A stretch of DNA of 64,000 bases, taken from Chryseobacterium luquanense. Its GTDB lineage: Bacteria; Bacteroidota; Bacteroidia; Flavobacteriales; Weeksellaceae. Both the position numbers and the translations under genes were made by a program. The DNA lies in assembly GCF_026460945.1 (NCBI RefSeq), contig NZ_JAOVZV010000026.1, positions 19,759-83,758 of the forward strand, given 5' to 3'. Shown piece after piece: positions 35,247 to 44,188 of this stretch (its first letter is position 1; every line of letters starts with the position of its first letter). Under the pieces are notes generated by a model that was not told the DNA's origin, did no database searches, and was given only the letters and a program-made list of their open reading frames with translations.

Positions 35247-36449
35247 TTATTTTAAAAGTTGAGTTTCAATACAATCGAGAATGTCTTTTGCCACATTTTC
35301 TTTTGATTTAAGATCAAATTCCAGCTTTTCTGTTTTGGTGAATATCTTGATTTTGTTGGTATCATTTTTAAAACCGGCGCCTTCGTCACGAAGTGAATTC
35401 AGAACGATCATATCTAAATTTTTCTTTGCAAGTTTTCCTTTTGCATTTTCTTCTTCATTCTGAGTTTCCAGAGCAAAACCCACCAAAAACTGATGTGATT
35501 TTTTTTCGCCCATGGTTTTGAGAATATCCGGATTTTTGATTAATTCTATCGAAAAAGTATCTTCATTTTTTTTAATCTTTTCTGAAGCTACTACTTTTGG
35601 AGCATAATCGGCAACGGCTGCACTTGCAATTCCGATGTCGATTGTGTCGTAATATTCAAAAACTTTATTTAGCATTTCTTTTGCGGATGTAACTCGATGC
35701 AAATCTATATTTTGATGAGTAGATTTTAAAGAACTTGGTCCTGAAATAAGAATCACTTTCGCTCCTCTTTTTGCAGCTTCTTCAGCTAATGAAAAACCCA
35801 TTTTCCCGGAAGAATGATTTCCAATAAAACGTACTGGGTCAATTGCCTCATAAGTTGGTCCAGCGGTAATTAAAACCGTTTTTCCTTCCAGAGATTTTTT
35901 TTTATCCGAATTAAAAAACTCTTCAATTGTCTTAACAATTGTTTCCAGTTCAGCCATTCTTCCTTGCCCAACCAAACCGCTCGCTAATTCACCACTTTCG
36001 GCTGGAATAACAGTATGGCCAAATTCTTCCGCAAGCTTTAAATTATTTTTGGTTGAAGGATGTTGATACATATCCAAATCCATTGCAGGAGCAATAAAAA
36101 CAGGACATTTTGCAGACATATACGTTGCAATCATCAAATTATCACAAATTCCATGAATCATTTTTGCCAAAGTATTTGCTGTACAAGGCGCAACAATCAT
36201 CACATCTGCCCAAAGAGCCATTTCTACGTGACTGTTCCAAGTTCCGTTGTCGCTGTAAAATTCAGTATAAACAGGATTTTTTGAAAGTGTGGAAAGACTT
36301 AGCTTTGTTACAAAATGTTCCGCATCGGGAGACATAATGATCTGAACTTCGGCACCTTTTTTCACCAAATCTCTGATAAGAAAATGAATTTTGTACGCAG
36401 CTATTCCACCAGAAACGGTAATGAGAATCTTTTTCCCGGAAATACTCAT
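35247..36449 (-). CDS. coaBC: Bifunctional phosphopantothenoylcysteine decarboxylase / phosphopantothenate-cysteine ligase
   Basis: The 400-residue protein joins two coenzyme A synthesis steps. The N-terminal flavoprotein part has ITVSGGIAAYK (residues 9-19), the active-site His in TWNSHVEMA and PAMDLDMY. The C-terminal ligase part has LITAGPTYEAIDPVRFIGNHSSG (split about 197-219) and FALETQN. The length is as expected for the fusion. A weak hairpin and a 247-bp gap separate it from rpoZ. Confidence 0.96.
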   Translation of the reverse strand: MSISGKKILITVSGGIAAYKIHFLIRDLVKKGAEVQIIMSPDAEHFVTKLSLSTLSKNPVYTEFYSDNGTWNSHVEMALWADVMIVAPCTANTLAKMIHGICDNLMIATYMSAKCPVFIAPAMDLDMYQHPSTKNNLKLAEEFGHTVIPAESGELASGLVGQGRMAELETIVKTIEEFFNSDKKKSLEGKTVLITAGPTYEAIDPVRFIGNHSSGKMGFSLAEEAAKRGAKVILISGPSSLKSTHQNIDLHRVTSAKEMLNKVFEYYDTIDIGIASAAVADYAPKVVASEKIKKNEDTFSIELIKNPDILKTMGEKKSHQFLVGFALETQNEEENAKGKLAKKNLDMIVLNSLRDEGAGFKNDTNKIKIFTKTEKLEFDLKSKENVAKDILDCIETQLLK

Positions 36450-36638
36450 GTAGATTTTTTTAAAGCACTAATTTACTTATTTTTTCTTAGAAGTTCTTTT
36501 AATTAAATACTTCAATTGAAAATTCAAAATCATTAAGATAATTAAGAAGTTCAACTTAATATTCTTAACTCTGTAATAGAATCTTAATGGTTTAAAATAA
36601 AATTTAATTTAAAATTATCTCACCATATCAAAACAGCA

Positions 36639-36672
36639 AAGGTCATAAAAGAACCGAATCTTCTATGACCTT
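36639..36672 (-). terminator. Weak hairpin between rpoZ and coaBC
   Basis: AAGGTCAT (36639-36646) and ATGACCTT (36665-36672) pair across 18 nt with a poor T tract. It may only reduce read-through from rpoZ into coaBC. Confidence 0.4.
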
Positions 36673-36696
36673 AGATTTTATAAAAATAAAATTGTT

Positions 36697-37020
36697 TTAT
36701 TTTCTGTCTTCAGTTTTTCTGAAGTATACATCACCATCTAACCATTCTTGGATAGCGATAGATGTTGGTTTTGGAAGTTTTTCGTAGTGTTTTGAGATTT
36801 CGATTTGCTCTCTGTTTTCAAAAACTTCTTCCAAAGTAGAGTTGTGAACAGCAAATTCGTCTAATTTATTGTGTAATTCAGTACGGATTTCTGCATTGAT
36901 CTGCTCTGCTCTTTTCCCCATGATTACAATAGCTTCATAGATTGAACCTACTTTCTCTTCAATCTTGTCTTTATCGTAAGTAATAGTATTTACTTCTGCT
37001 TTTGTATCTTTTACGCTCAT
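36697..37020 (-). CDS. rpoZ: RNA polymerase omega subunit (Rpb6-like)
   Basis: The 107-residue protein resembles Bacteroidota omega. The Rpb6-like core is KVGSIYEAIVIMGKRAEQINAEI (about residues 24-46), followed by an acidic helix and the C-terminal KPTSIAIQEWLDGDVYF. It helps RNA polymerase assembly. It has its own promoter in the end of bamD. Confidence 0.85.
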   Translation of the reverse strand: MSVKDTKAEVNTITYDKDKIEEKVGSIYEAIVIMGKRAEQINAEIRTELHNKLDEFAVHNSTLEEVFENREQIEISKHYEKLPKPTSIAIQEWLDGDVYFRKTEDRK

Positions 37021-37049
37021 TTTGAGAAAATTAATTATTTATAAGTTGG

Positions 37050-37057
37050 CAAATTTA
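37050..37057 (-). promoter_or_regulatory. -7 element of rpoZ
   Basis: TAAATTTG on the minus strand, 30 bp before the ATG. Confidence 0.5.
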
Positions 37058-37061
37058 CGAA

Positions 37062-38057
37062 TTATCTTTGGATTTTGAAAGTCGCCGCAGGAGGAGGAGT
37101 TTGTAACGCTGCACTATCTCTTTGAATTTGCATTGCACTCTTCTCATTTGAAATCTGATCTTTCACTTGCTGCTCTGTCTTATTCTGCTCTGCGAGCTTA
37201 TCTGCAATCTTTTTCTGTTTTGCAGTAAACAATGCAATTCTTTCTTCGTTTTGTTTTTTAACTACTACAAAATCTTTCTTTTCTTTTTCAAGTTTTTGTC
37301 TTAAATCTAAAGCAGTCTTAGCATATTCTGTATTCGGAAGTTCTTTTTCAACCTGTCTTGTAAATGCTAAAGCACTTGTAATACGCTCATCTTTTAATTC
37401 ATAAGTAGATCCTACAGCTAAAGAATATCGAGCTTTCATCATATAATCATAGATTTTCGGACGAAGCTTTGTGCTTGGGAAATCGTCTAAAACATTTTCA
37501 AAAGCGGTAGATGTAGCTTTATAATCTCCCATTTTATAATACTGCTTAGCGTTTTCGTAGGCTTTAAATTCTAATTTATAAGAAAGCTCATCAATTAAAG
37601 TATTGATATTTTTTGATCTTTCAGAATTTGGGTAGTTATTCAAAAATTCCTGAAGCTCATTGATTGCCAATTCTGTACTCGACTGATCTAGGTTATAATC
37701 CATAGAACCGTTGTAGTAACACAATGCAGACATATATGCAGCTTCTTCTTTTCTGTTATCCTGAGGAAAACTTACTGAGAAATTCTTAAACTGATTTCCC
37801 GCTAATCTGTAGTTTTTATCGTAATAATTGGCATATGCAGAATTGAAAACTACGTTTGGAGCATCATCTGTACCCGCAACCAAATTGGGAAGTCTGTCGT
37901 AAAGCGCCAATGCATTTTTCCACTTCTTTTTAGCAAAATTTTCGTTTGCAGCTTTAAGAATAAAGGTTTTGTCTGCACTTCTCAATGCTTTTTCCTGTTG
38001 ACTCTTGCACGCTGCCAAAACAGCAATAGCGAAAATACCTAAAATATACTTTTTCAT
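37062..38057 (-). CDS. bamD: BamD, outer-membrane assembly lipoprotein
   Basis: The start is at MKKYILGIFAIAVLAAC, a lipoprotein signal with Cys 17. Upstream in-frame codons run through the promoter and are not used. The 331-residue product has five TPR-like repeats (for example WKNALALYDRLPNL, YRLAGNQFKNFSVSFP, AINELQEFLNNYPNS) and a charged C-terminal coiled coil rich in Lys and Gln. BamD holds the BAM complex that inserts beta-barrels in the outer membrane. The C-terminal extension is longer than in E. coli. Confidence 0.9.
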   Translation of the reverse strand: MKKYILGIFAIAVLAACKSQQEKALRSADKTFILKAANENFAKKKWKNALALYDRLPNLVAGTDDAPNVVFNSAYANYYDKNYRLAGNQFKNFSVSFPQDNRKEEAAYMSALCYYNGSMDYNLDQSSTELAINELQEFLNNYPNSERSKNINTLIDELSYKLEFKAYENAKQYYKMGDYKATSTAFENVLDDFPSTKLRPKIYDYMMKARYSLAVGSTYELKDERITSALAFTRQVEKELPNTEYAKTALDLRQKLEKEKKDFVVVKKQNEERIALFTAKQKKIADKLAEQNKTEQQVKDQISNEKSAMQIQRDSAALQTPPPAATFKIQR

Positions 38058-38099
38058 ATAAAATGTAACAGTTCTCGGGTTTACCGACCTATTAATTTG

Positions 38100-38107
38100 C
38101 AAAAATA
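38100..38107 (-). promoter_or_regulatory. -7 element of bamD
   Basis: TATTTTTG on the minus strand, about 43 bp before the bamD ATG. Confidence 0.55.
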
Positions 38108-38154
38108 TAACTTTTTTGCTAAAAGTTTTTTTTTTATGATTATTTAACGTAAAT

Positions 38155-38784
38155 TTAGTCAGCTGCGTATCCCAAAACAGCAAAAACATTCATTAAAAGA
38201 TTCATTCTCACCTTTTTTTCGGCTTCTTTGGTGTATGTTTCATCATCTTTGTGAGGAACATACAACTCGTAGAAATTTTTATTTCTGATAACGAATAAAG
38301 TAGAACCAATAATTGTAGTCAAAATATCTTCAGGCTTTGGAGTGAAAGTAAAAACTCCTGTAGTAACACCTTTTTTAATGACTTCATCTAATTTTCTAAC
38401 GAAAAGCTGGTAAAAATCTAAAAGTTCATCTTTCAAATTCTCAGTGTGACGAAGTTCCTGAGTAACAAAACCGTGAAAATAATTATACCTGAAAAGTTGA
38501 CTGACAATATATTTAATCATTTCTTTCATCTGCATTTCCGGTCTGCCATCTTTGATTGTATCTGCAAATTCTGAAAAATTTTCTCTCGTTTTCAAAACCC
38601 GATACTGATAAAGATAAGCCATCATTTTTTCCTTAGAGCCGAAATAATAAGAAATCATTGCCACATTAATGTTGGCTTTTGTACAAATATCTCTTACAGA
38701 TGTGCCTTCATAACCTTTTCTGGCGATAAGTTCTTCGGCAATATCAAGAATATGAATTTGCTTCTCAGAGAATTTTTTTCCCAT
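38155..38784 (-). CDS. TetR-family transcriptional regulator
   Basis: The 209-residue protein has an N-terminal helix-turn-helix (ILDIAEELIARKGYEGTSV, then VAMISYYFGSKEKMMAYLY, about residues 12-60) and a helical ligand-binding domain with no motif I can tie to a substrate. It is divergent from the tatD-like operon, with 94 bp between starts, so that operon is a possible target. It precedes bamD on the same strand. Confidence 0.88.
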   Translation of the reverse strand: MGKKFSEKQIHILDIAEELIARKGYEGTSVRDICTKANINVAMISYYFGSKEKMMAYLYQYRVLKTRENFSEFADTIKDGRPEMQMKEMIKYIVSQLFRYNYFHGFVTQELRHTENLKDELLDFYQLFVRKLDEVIKKGVTTGVFTFTPKPEDILTTIIGSTLFVIRNKNFYELYVPHKDDETYTKEAEKKVRMNLLMNVFAVLGYAAD

Positions 38785-38867
38785 AGTTACGTTTTTAGTA
38801 AAGTTAGCAAATTTTTAACATATCTATAAACAGATGTTTAATTATTTTAAATCTTGCTTAATTGTAG

Positions 38868-38875
38868 TATTTTTG
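38868..38875 (+). promoter_or_regulatory. -7 element at the tatD-like start
   Basis: TATTTTTG ends only 3 bp before the likely ATG (38879). Transcription would start at or just inside the ORF. Confidence 0.4.
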
Positions 38876-38878
38876 AAT

Positions 38879-39505
38879 ATGGATTTTTTTGATTTTCATC
38901 ATCATAAAGAAAATAAAGAGCTTGGAATTTACAATTTGGATTATGGAAAAACTCCGCCTCAACATTTGTATTCAATTGGAATTCATCCGCAAGATATTCA
39001 AGAAGAAAATATTGAAAATCAATTCAATTGGCTAAATTCCAACATTACAGAAAATTGTTTTGCTATCGGAGAATGCGGATTGGATGGATTGATTGAAGTT
39101 GATCAAAAAACACAGGGAGACGTTTTTAAAAAGCAAATTGAGCTGTCAAATGAGCTTAAAAAACCTTTGATCATTCATTGTGTAAGAAAGTTTTATGAAG
39201 TGATTTCATTTAAAAAATACGCTCATCAAGCGATGATTATTCATGGTTTTAATAAAAAACAAAGCATTGCCGACGATTTGCTGAAAAATAATTTTTATTT
39301 GAGTTTTGGAAAACCTGTTTTGTATAATCTATCTTTGCAGAACATTTTAAAGACAATTCCTTTAGATAAAATATTTTTAGAAACTGATAATGAAGATTTT
39401 AATATCGAAGAATTATACCTGAAAGTTTCAGAATTAAAAGAAATTTCTTTAGAAAATCTCAACAAACAAATTGTAGAAAATTTAGAAACGATACAAAATG
39501 GATAA
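38879..39505 (+). CDS. TatD-family metal-dependent hydrolase
   Basis: The ATG reading MDFFDFHHHKE was chosen because the metal-binding HxH follows at once, as in the family. An upstream in-frame ATG (38834) adds 15 hydrophobic residues. The 208-residue product has LYSIGIHPQDI, AIGECGLDG with the metal-binding Glu, KPLIIHCVRKF, MIIHGFNKK and FLETDNED, in the TatD order. It is shorter than usual (about 260). TatD proteins are nucleases or deacylases. It overlaps tcdA by 8 nt. Confidence 0.85.
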   Translation: MDFFDFHHHKENKELGIYNLDYGKTPPQHLYSIGIHPQDIQEENIENQFNWLNSNITENCFAIGECGLDGLIEVDQKTQGDVFKKQIELSNELKKPLIIHCVRKFYEVISFKKYAHQAMIIHGFNKKQSIADDLLKNNFYLSFGKPVLYNLSLQNILKTIPLDKIFLETDNEDFNIEELYLKVSELKEISLENLNKQIVENLETIQNG

Positions 39506-40223
39506 ATTTTGGCTTGAAAGAACAGAGTTACTGATAAAAGAAGAAGGTGTAGAAAAACTAAGCAAAGCAGCTGTTTTGGTTGTCGGTTTGGGAGGAGTTG
39601 GCTCTTTTGCAGCTGAGTTTTTAGCCAGAGCCGGAATAGGAAAAATGACTATTGTTGATGGGGACACAGTAGATATTACCAATATCAACAGACAACTTCC
39701 CGCTTTACACTCTACCATAGGAAAACACAAAGTAGATGTTGTTGCAGACCGATTGATGGACATTAATCCCAATCTTGAACTTTTAAAAGTTAATGAATTT
39801 TTGAATCCTGAAAGAATGGAAGAAATTTTGGATGCCGGAAATTTCGATTACGTTTTAGATTGTATCGATAGCGTAACCCCAAAAGTCACTTTATTAATTG
39901 CCGCAAAACGAAGAAAAATAAAGGTTGTAAGCTCGATGGGTGCAGGAGGAAAATCCGATCCTTCTAAAGTTGTTGTACGTGATTTGAGCAAAACTCAGCA
40001 TTGTCATCTTGCCCGTGAAGTGAGAAAGAGATTGAAAAAAGTAAAAATCGATAAAGGAATTCGTTGCGTATTTTCTGATGAAATTCAGGATGAAGACAGC
40101 TTAAAAATGACCGACGGAAGCAATTACAAAAGATCTTTTTATGGAACAATAAGTTTTATTCCGGCAATTTTCGGTTTGTACGCTGCTGCAGAAGTCATCA
40201 ATTACTTAGTGAATAAAGACTAA
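39498..40223 (+). CDS. tcdA: tRNA threonylcarbamoyladenosine dehydratase
   Basis: The 241-residue ThiF/E1-like enzyme makes cyclic t6A at position 37 of tRNAs using ATP. The nucleotide-binding loop is VVGLGGVGSFAAEFLARAG (about 27-45), followed by DGDTVDITNINRQLPAL and DCIDSVTPK. The C-terminal part FYGTISFIPAIFGLYAA is typical of TcdA. It lies between tatD-like and rnpA, overlapping both, so all three are coupled. Confidence 0.93.
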   Translation: MDKFWLERTELLIKEEGVEKLSKAAVLVVGLGGVGSFAAEFLARAGIGKMTIVDGDTVDITNINRQLPALHSTIGKHKVDVVADRLMDINPNLELLKVNEFLNPERMEEILDAGNFDYVLDCIDSVTPKVTLLIAAKRRKIKVVSSMGAGGKSDPSKVVVRDLSKTQHCHLAREVRKRLKKVKIDKGIRCVFSDEIQDEDSLKMTDGSNYKRSFYGTISFIPAIFGLYAAAEVINYLVNKD

Positions 40224-40612
40224 TGTCTGATTTTAAATATCCAAAACAAGAAAAACTCAAAAAAGACACTGAGATCACCTTACTTTTCGCAAAAGGTAAA
40301 TGGAGAAGTTCTGGAAATTTGCGAATTATTATTCTTAAAAACCATGCTGATTTACAAACTGAAAATGTAAAACTAGGAGTTTCGGTTTCAAAGAGATATT
40401 TCAAAAAAGCAGTTTATAGAAATCGTGTCAAAAGGCTTTTGCGAGAATGCTATCGTTTAAATAAAGATCTTTTTAGAGAAAGTTTTGGAGACAAAACCAT
40501 TGCGATGTTATTTTGGGTTTCTAATGAACTTCCCGAAAAATTTCAGGATGTGGAGGCAGAATTTATAAAATTATGTCAGTCTCAATCTCAAAAGAAATCA
40601 CCATCTGTTTAA
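40223..40612 (+). CDS. rnpA: Ribonuclease P protein component
   Basis: The 129-residue basic protein binds the RNase P RNA to process tRNA 5' ends. The RNR motif is in VSKRYFKKAVYRNRVKRLL (about residues 54-72), and FAKGKWRSSGNLRIIIL fits the central sheet. It is not next to rpmH as in most bacteria. It is coupled to tcdA by a 1-nt overlap, so two tRNA functions share an operon. Confidence 0.95.
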   Translation: MSDFKYPKQEKLKKDTEITLLFAKGKWRSSGNLRIIILKNHADLQTENVKLGVSVSKRYFKKAVYRNRVKRLLRECYRLNKDLFRESFGDKTIAMLFWVSNELPEKFQDVEAEFIKLCQSQSQKKSPSV

Positions 40613-40641
40613 ATTAAACAATTTCGTTTTATAGATAATGG

Positions 40642-40714
40642 TTGCGCTCCTACGGAGCGCAATTTGATTTTGTTACCATATTTCTACAAAGGTTTTTACT
40701 CCTACGGAGCAAAA
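40642..40714. repeat. Paired CTCC-TAC-GGAG palindromic repeats
   Basis: TTGCGCTCC/GGAGCGCAA around TAC (40642-40662) and a second, weaker copy TTTT-A-CTCC/GGAG-C-AAAA around TAC (40694-40714) lie 31 bp apart in a noncoding gap. They look like an interspersed repeat. The first could help end the rnpA transcript. Confidence 0.6.
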
Positions 40715-40805
40715 TGACTTTTTAATAATGAAACTTCATAAAAATTGTTTCTAAATTCAATCTGAATATTTTTTGTAGCTTTAAGAAAACAATTGACGAA
40801 TTAAA

Positions 40806-41414
40806 ATGCTTGATCAAATTCCTTATCTTCCGTATGTTCTGAGTGCATTTATTGGTATCGGACTTGCTGCTTCTGCCGGCTTCAGAGTTTTTCTGCCATT
40901 ATTTGCTGTGAGTTTAGCTTCCTATTTTCAATGGATTCCCACCCATGAAAGTTTTGATTGGCTTTCTGGTCTTCCTGCCTTGATTACAACGGGAATTGCG
41001 ACGATTGCAGAAATTTTAGCGTATTATATTCCTGTTATTGATAATTTTTTAGATACGATTTCTGTTCCGATGGCAACGATTGCCGGTTCGTTACTTTTTG
41101 CGAGTCAGTTTGCAGATTTAGGAACATTTTCACAATGGGGATTGGCCTTAATTGCGGGAGGAGGAACTGCAGCCACAATCAGTTCAGGGTTTGCAGGAAT
41201 TCGGGCGGCATCAACAGCAACAACGGGCGGATTGGGAAATTCCGTAGTTGGAACTACAGAAACCGCAGGAGCTGGAGTTATGGCAATATTAGCAATGATT
41301 GCTCCGGTAATTGCAGCATTTTTAGCAATCGCAACGGTAATTATAGTAGTGATTTTAGGAAGAAAAGCTTTAAAAAAATTACGGAAACGAAAAGAAACTT
41401 CTAATTATTTATAA
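40806..41414 (+). CDS. DUF4126 membrane protein
   Basis: The 202-residue hydrophobic protein has about five membrane segments. DUF4126-type motifs are SAFIGIGLAASAGFRVFLPL near the N-terminus, TIAEILAYYIPVIDNFLD, and the Gly/Thr-rich TAATISSGFAGIRAASTATT. The C-terminus is a short basic tail. The function is unknown. Confidence 0.82.
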   Translation: MLDQIPYLPYVLSAFIGIGLAASAGFRVFLPLFAVSLASYFQWIPTHESFDWLSGLPALITTGIATIAEILAYYIPVIDNFLDTISVPMATIAGSLLFASQFADLGTFSQWGLALIAGGGTAATISSGFAGIRAASTATTGGLGNSVVGTTETAGAGVMAILAMIAPVIAAFLAIATVIIVVILGRKALKKLRKRKETSNYL

Positions 41415-41446
41415 AAAAACGGCAGAACTTTGAAATTCTGCCGTTT
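41413..41446. terminator. Bidirectional intrinsic terminator
   Basis: AAACGGCAGAA and TTCTGCCGTTT across 8 nt, with a T7 run on the minus strand. It lies between the convergent DUF4126 and acidic-repeat genes. Confidence 0.82.
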
Positions 41447-41456
41447 GTATTTTAAT

Positions 41457-43646
41457 TTAGTTTTTTCCTCGATTATCTTTAATATCCTGAATTTTATTTT
41501 CAAAATATTCTTTTCGGTCAGGATGTTTATTGATTAATACTTGAAAAGCATTGATTGCTTTTGTGTACAGCTTCTGCTCAATGTAAAGATTTGCCAGAGT
41601 TTCGGTCATTAAGTGCGAAATATCGTCTGTTTTTTCTTTTACAACAAAACTTACCTCATCTTTCAGCTGACTGATTTTTGGATTGTTTTCAATGAATGAT
41701 TCAATGACTTTATTCTTATTTTCAACTTTAGCTTTTTCAACTTCTTCGGTTCTGTCGATTTTCAGCCAGCTTTGCCAAGTATTGATAAATCCTGGGACAT
41801 TACTATCGTCAAGAATTTTAGATTCCGTACTCAAAATCGGTTTTTGAACTTTTCCTTCAACTGGTTGATCTTCTTCTTCTTCTTCTTCTTCTTCTTCTTC
41901 TTCTTCTTTCTTAATCGGTAAACTTGAAATATCAGTTCCAAAAAACGAAACATTCATCACAGGAACGTCATCTTTTTCTATTGAGATTTGTTCAGTTTCT
42001 ATTTCTTTAACATTTTCAACTTCATCGACAATTCCTTCTGAATTATTTTCTGCGACAACTTCTGAGCTCTTTTCCTCTGAAACAATTTCTTCAGAAACCT
42101 CTGCAATATCTTCTGTTTTTAAAACGTCTTCAGATTTAACCTCGATTTTTCTGCTAAAAGAATCCGGAGTATGAGATTCAAAACTCATTGGTTTCCAAGC
42201 CGAAACTACTTCTTCAATTACATTTTCCGTTTTTTCGTCAGAATTTCCTTCTTCTAATCTCTCTTCAACAATTGATTCAGCGATTTTCACCACCGTTTCT
42301 TCTGCTGCTTTTTGCTCTTCACCTACATGAAATTCCTGAGTTTCAGCAAAACTTATTTCTCCACTTACTTCTTCCTGAATTTCAGAGCTTTCTGCATCCT
42401 CTTTTTTCTGAGTCTTCATCTTTTTTTCAACTTCTTCAATCAGGCGACGCATTTCGTCTTCATGTTTGTTGATATTAGATTTTGGAATTGCAACAACAGT
42501 TTTTTGCTCAGATTTATTCGCTTCAATTTTTATTTCAGGAAGGAAAGAATCGGTTGCGTGGAAACTCAATTCTGCATCATCATTTACTTTTTCGGCAACA
42601 TTTTCAGAATCAATTTTATCTTCTTCGATAATAGTTTCGGGATTCAAAACTTCTGAAATCGCTTCTGATTCTAAAGATTCATTACTATTTTCTTCCTGAA
42701 TACTTTCTTCTGAAATTTCAGTTTCAGGTTTAAAAGATTCTATTTTGATGAAACTTAATTCAGAATCGTCATTAATTTTTTCTTCAACTTTTTCTGAATC
42801 AATCTTATCTTCATTGATAACCGTTTCAATATTTAAATCTTCAGAAATTTCTTCAGTTGGGTTAGAATCTAAAACGGTTTCATTTTCAACCGGCTTCTCA
42901 TCTTCTACAACCTCTGTTTCAGGCGTAAAAGTTTCGATTTTTTGAAAGCTTATTTCAGATTCATCATTTATCTTTTCTTCTATTTTTTCAGAATCAATTT
43001 TATCTTCATTGATAATAGTTTCTGAAGGTGCAGCAACAAAATCAGCTTCATTTTCAAATTTAATTTCCTCTTTATCCGAAAGATTTTCTTCTTGTGATGA
43101 AATTGGCTTTTGAGTAACAATTACACCCGATTCCAAAGTAGATTCAAGATCAATGGTTTCGTTATTTACTTCTTCAAGGAAGTTTTCTTCGCCTTCAAAT
43201 AAAATTCGGTTGCGCTCTCCATCAACAAAAACGTGTTTTATTTCTGGTTTTGGAGTTAATAAAGATTCAGAAACAGCTTCATAATCATGTTTTGGAGCAA
43301 TATTTTCAACAACTGAAATTTCAGCGTCTTCTGTTTTTTGTATCGAAGTTTCTTCTATCTTTTCTTCAATAACAGGAGTTTCTTCTACAACTTTTTCAGC
43401 TTTCATCTGCTGAATTTTACCATTAATTAAATGATAAAGAATTTTCTTATCTGTTGTATAAGCAGCCGTAGTTGATAATTCTTTCTGATAATTTTCTTTA
43501 TCGAAAAGATGAACTCCGTATAAATGCAGCGCACGAATGTTTTGAATATAGGGGAAAGAATTAATTTCTTCTTTCAAAAGATGGAGATCTTCTGACTGTA
43601 TATTTTTCGGATTTTTTAATAATTCTAAAACTCTAGTATTCATCAT
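41457..43646 (-). CDS. Acidic repeat protein with C-terminal TPR, envelope operon
   Basis: The 729-residue protein has a conserved-looking N-terminus (QSEDLHLLKEEINSFPYIQN), a very acidic low-complexity middle, and a C-terminal TPR-like helix pair (LANLYIEQKLYTKAINAFQ, about residues 690-710). Inside the middle, three tandem repeats of about 63-65 residues carry the core EDKIDSE.-.EK.ND.-ELSF (DNA about 42480-43030). A run of 12 Glu is coded by (GAA)12. It has no signal peptide. The start follows the lptE stop by 1 nt (TAATATG), so it is coupled to lptE. A scaffold role is a guess. Confidence 0.75.
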   Translation of the reverse strand: MMNTRVLELLKNPKNIQSEDLHLLKEEINSFPYIQNIRALHLYGVHLFDKENYQKELSTTAAYTTDKKILYHLINGKIQQMKAEKVVEETPVIEEKIEETSIQKTEDAEISVVENIAPKHDYEAVSESLLTPKPEIKHVFVDGERNRILFEGEENFLEEVNNETIDLESTLESGVIVTQKPISSQEENLSDKEEIKFENEADFVAAPSETIINEDKIDSEKIEEKINDESEISFQKIETFTPETEVVEDEKPVENETVLDSNPTEEISEDLNIETVINEDKIDSEKVEEKINDDSELSFIKIESFKPETEISEESIQEENSNESLESEAISEVLNPETIIEEDKIDSENVAEKVNDDAELSFHATDSFLPEIKIEANKSEQKTVVAIPKSNINKHEDEMRRLIEEVEKKMKTQKKEDAESSEIQEEVSGEISFAETQEFHVGEEQKAAEETVVKIAESIVEERLEEGNSDEKTENVIEEVVSAWKPMSFESHTPDSFSRKIEVKSEDVLKTEDIAEVSEEIVSEEKSSEVVAENNSEGIVDEVENVKEIETEQISIEKDDVPVMNVSFFGTDISSLPIKKEEEEEEEEEEEEDQPVEGKVQKPILSTESKILDDSNVPGFINTWQSWLKIDRTEEVEKAKVENKNKVIESFIENNPKISQLKDEVSFVVKEKTDDISHLMTETLANLYIEQKLYTKAINAFQVLINKHPDRKEYFENKIQDIKDNRGKN
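41871..41906. repeat. (TTC)12 trinucleotide repeat
   Basis: Twelve perfect TTC units on the plus strand code for Glu-12 in the acidic repeat protein. Slippage would change length without shifting frame. Confidence 0.9.
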
Positions 43647-43647
43647 A

Positions 43648-44169
43648 TTACCAATTCGCTACGATGTCGTTAAATATTTTGTTGATAATTCTGTCTGTTG
43701 CAATTTTCACCTGCGAAGTTTCAATCTGATCTTGCGAAAGACTTGTGTTGAAAACCGCCTCATCAGAGAAATTTTTATCAAAATTCAGTTCTGGATGTAA
43801 TTTATTTTCATAACGAACTTTCACGGTGATTGTCAGTTTATTCTGAGACTCCTGAATTGTTCCCGCAGAAGTTTGTTGGGTTGTGGAAGTAATCGTTGTC
43901 GGAGAAATTGTATAATCTGTGATTTCCCCTTCAATCAGAATATCGGGATTTGATTTTGTTCCTTTCAGAGTGGTACGCTGTAAAAATCTGTTTTGAATAT
44001 CTGTAGAAAACTGCTGTGATAAAGTAGGATTTACCAATGCAGAATTATTAGGAAACTCATTAATCTGCACAGTTTTTTCGTCGGTAAGAGACGATCCTGT
44101 GAAGCTGTAACAAGAATTGAGCAATCCTACAGATACAATTAAAAGTAAAAGATTTTTAAGCTGATTCAT
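43648..44169 (-). CDS. lptE: LptE-family LPS assembly lipoprotein
   Basis: The 173-residue lipoprotein has Cys at 20 (LLNSC) followed by YSFTGSSL, then a small alpha/beta domain with VQINEFPNNSALVNPTLSQ and ILIEGEITDYTISP. In Bacteroidota this family is taken as the LptE partner of LptD in placing LPS in the outer membrane. It is in an operon with a sigma-54 activator and a membrane protein. Confidence 0.85.
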   Translation of the reverse strand: MNQLKNLLLLIVSVGLLNSCYSFTGSSLTDEKTVQINEFPNNSALVNPTLSQQFSTDIQNRFLQRTTLKGTKSNPDILIEGEITDYTISPTTITSTTQQTSAGTIQESQNKLTITVKVRYENKLHPELNFDKNFSDEAVFNTSLSQDQIETSQVKIATDRIINKIFNDIVANW

Positions 44170-44188
44170 TATAAATTATATTTTAATC

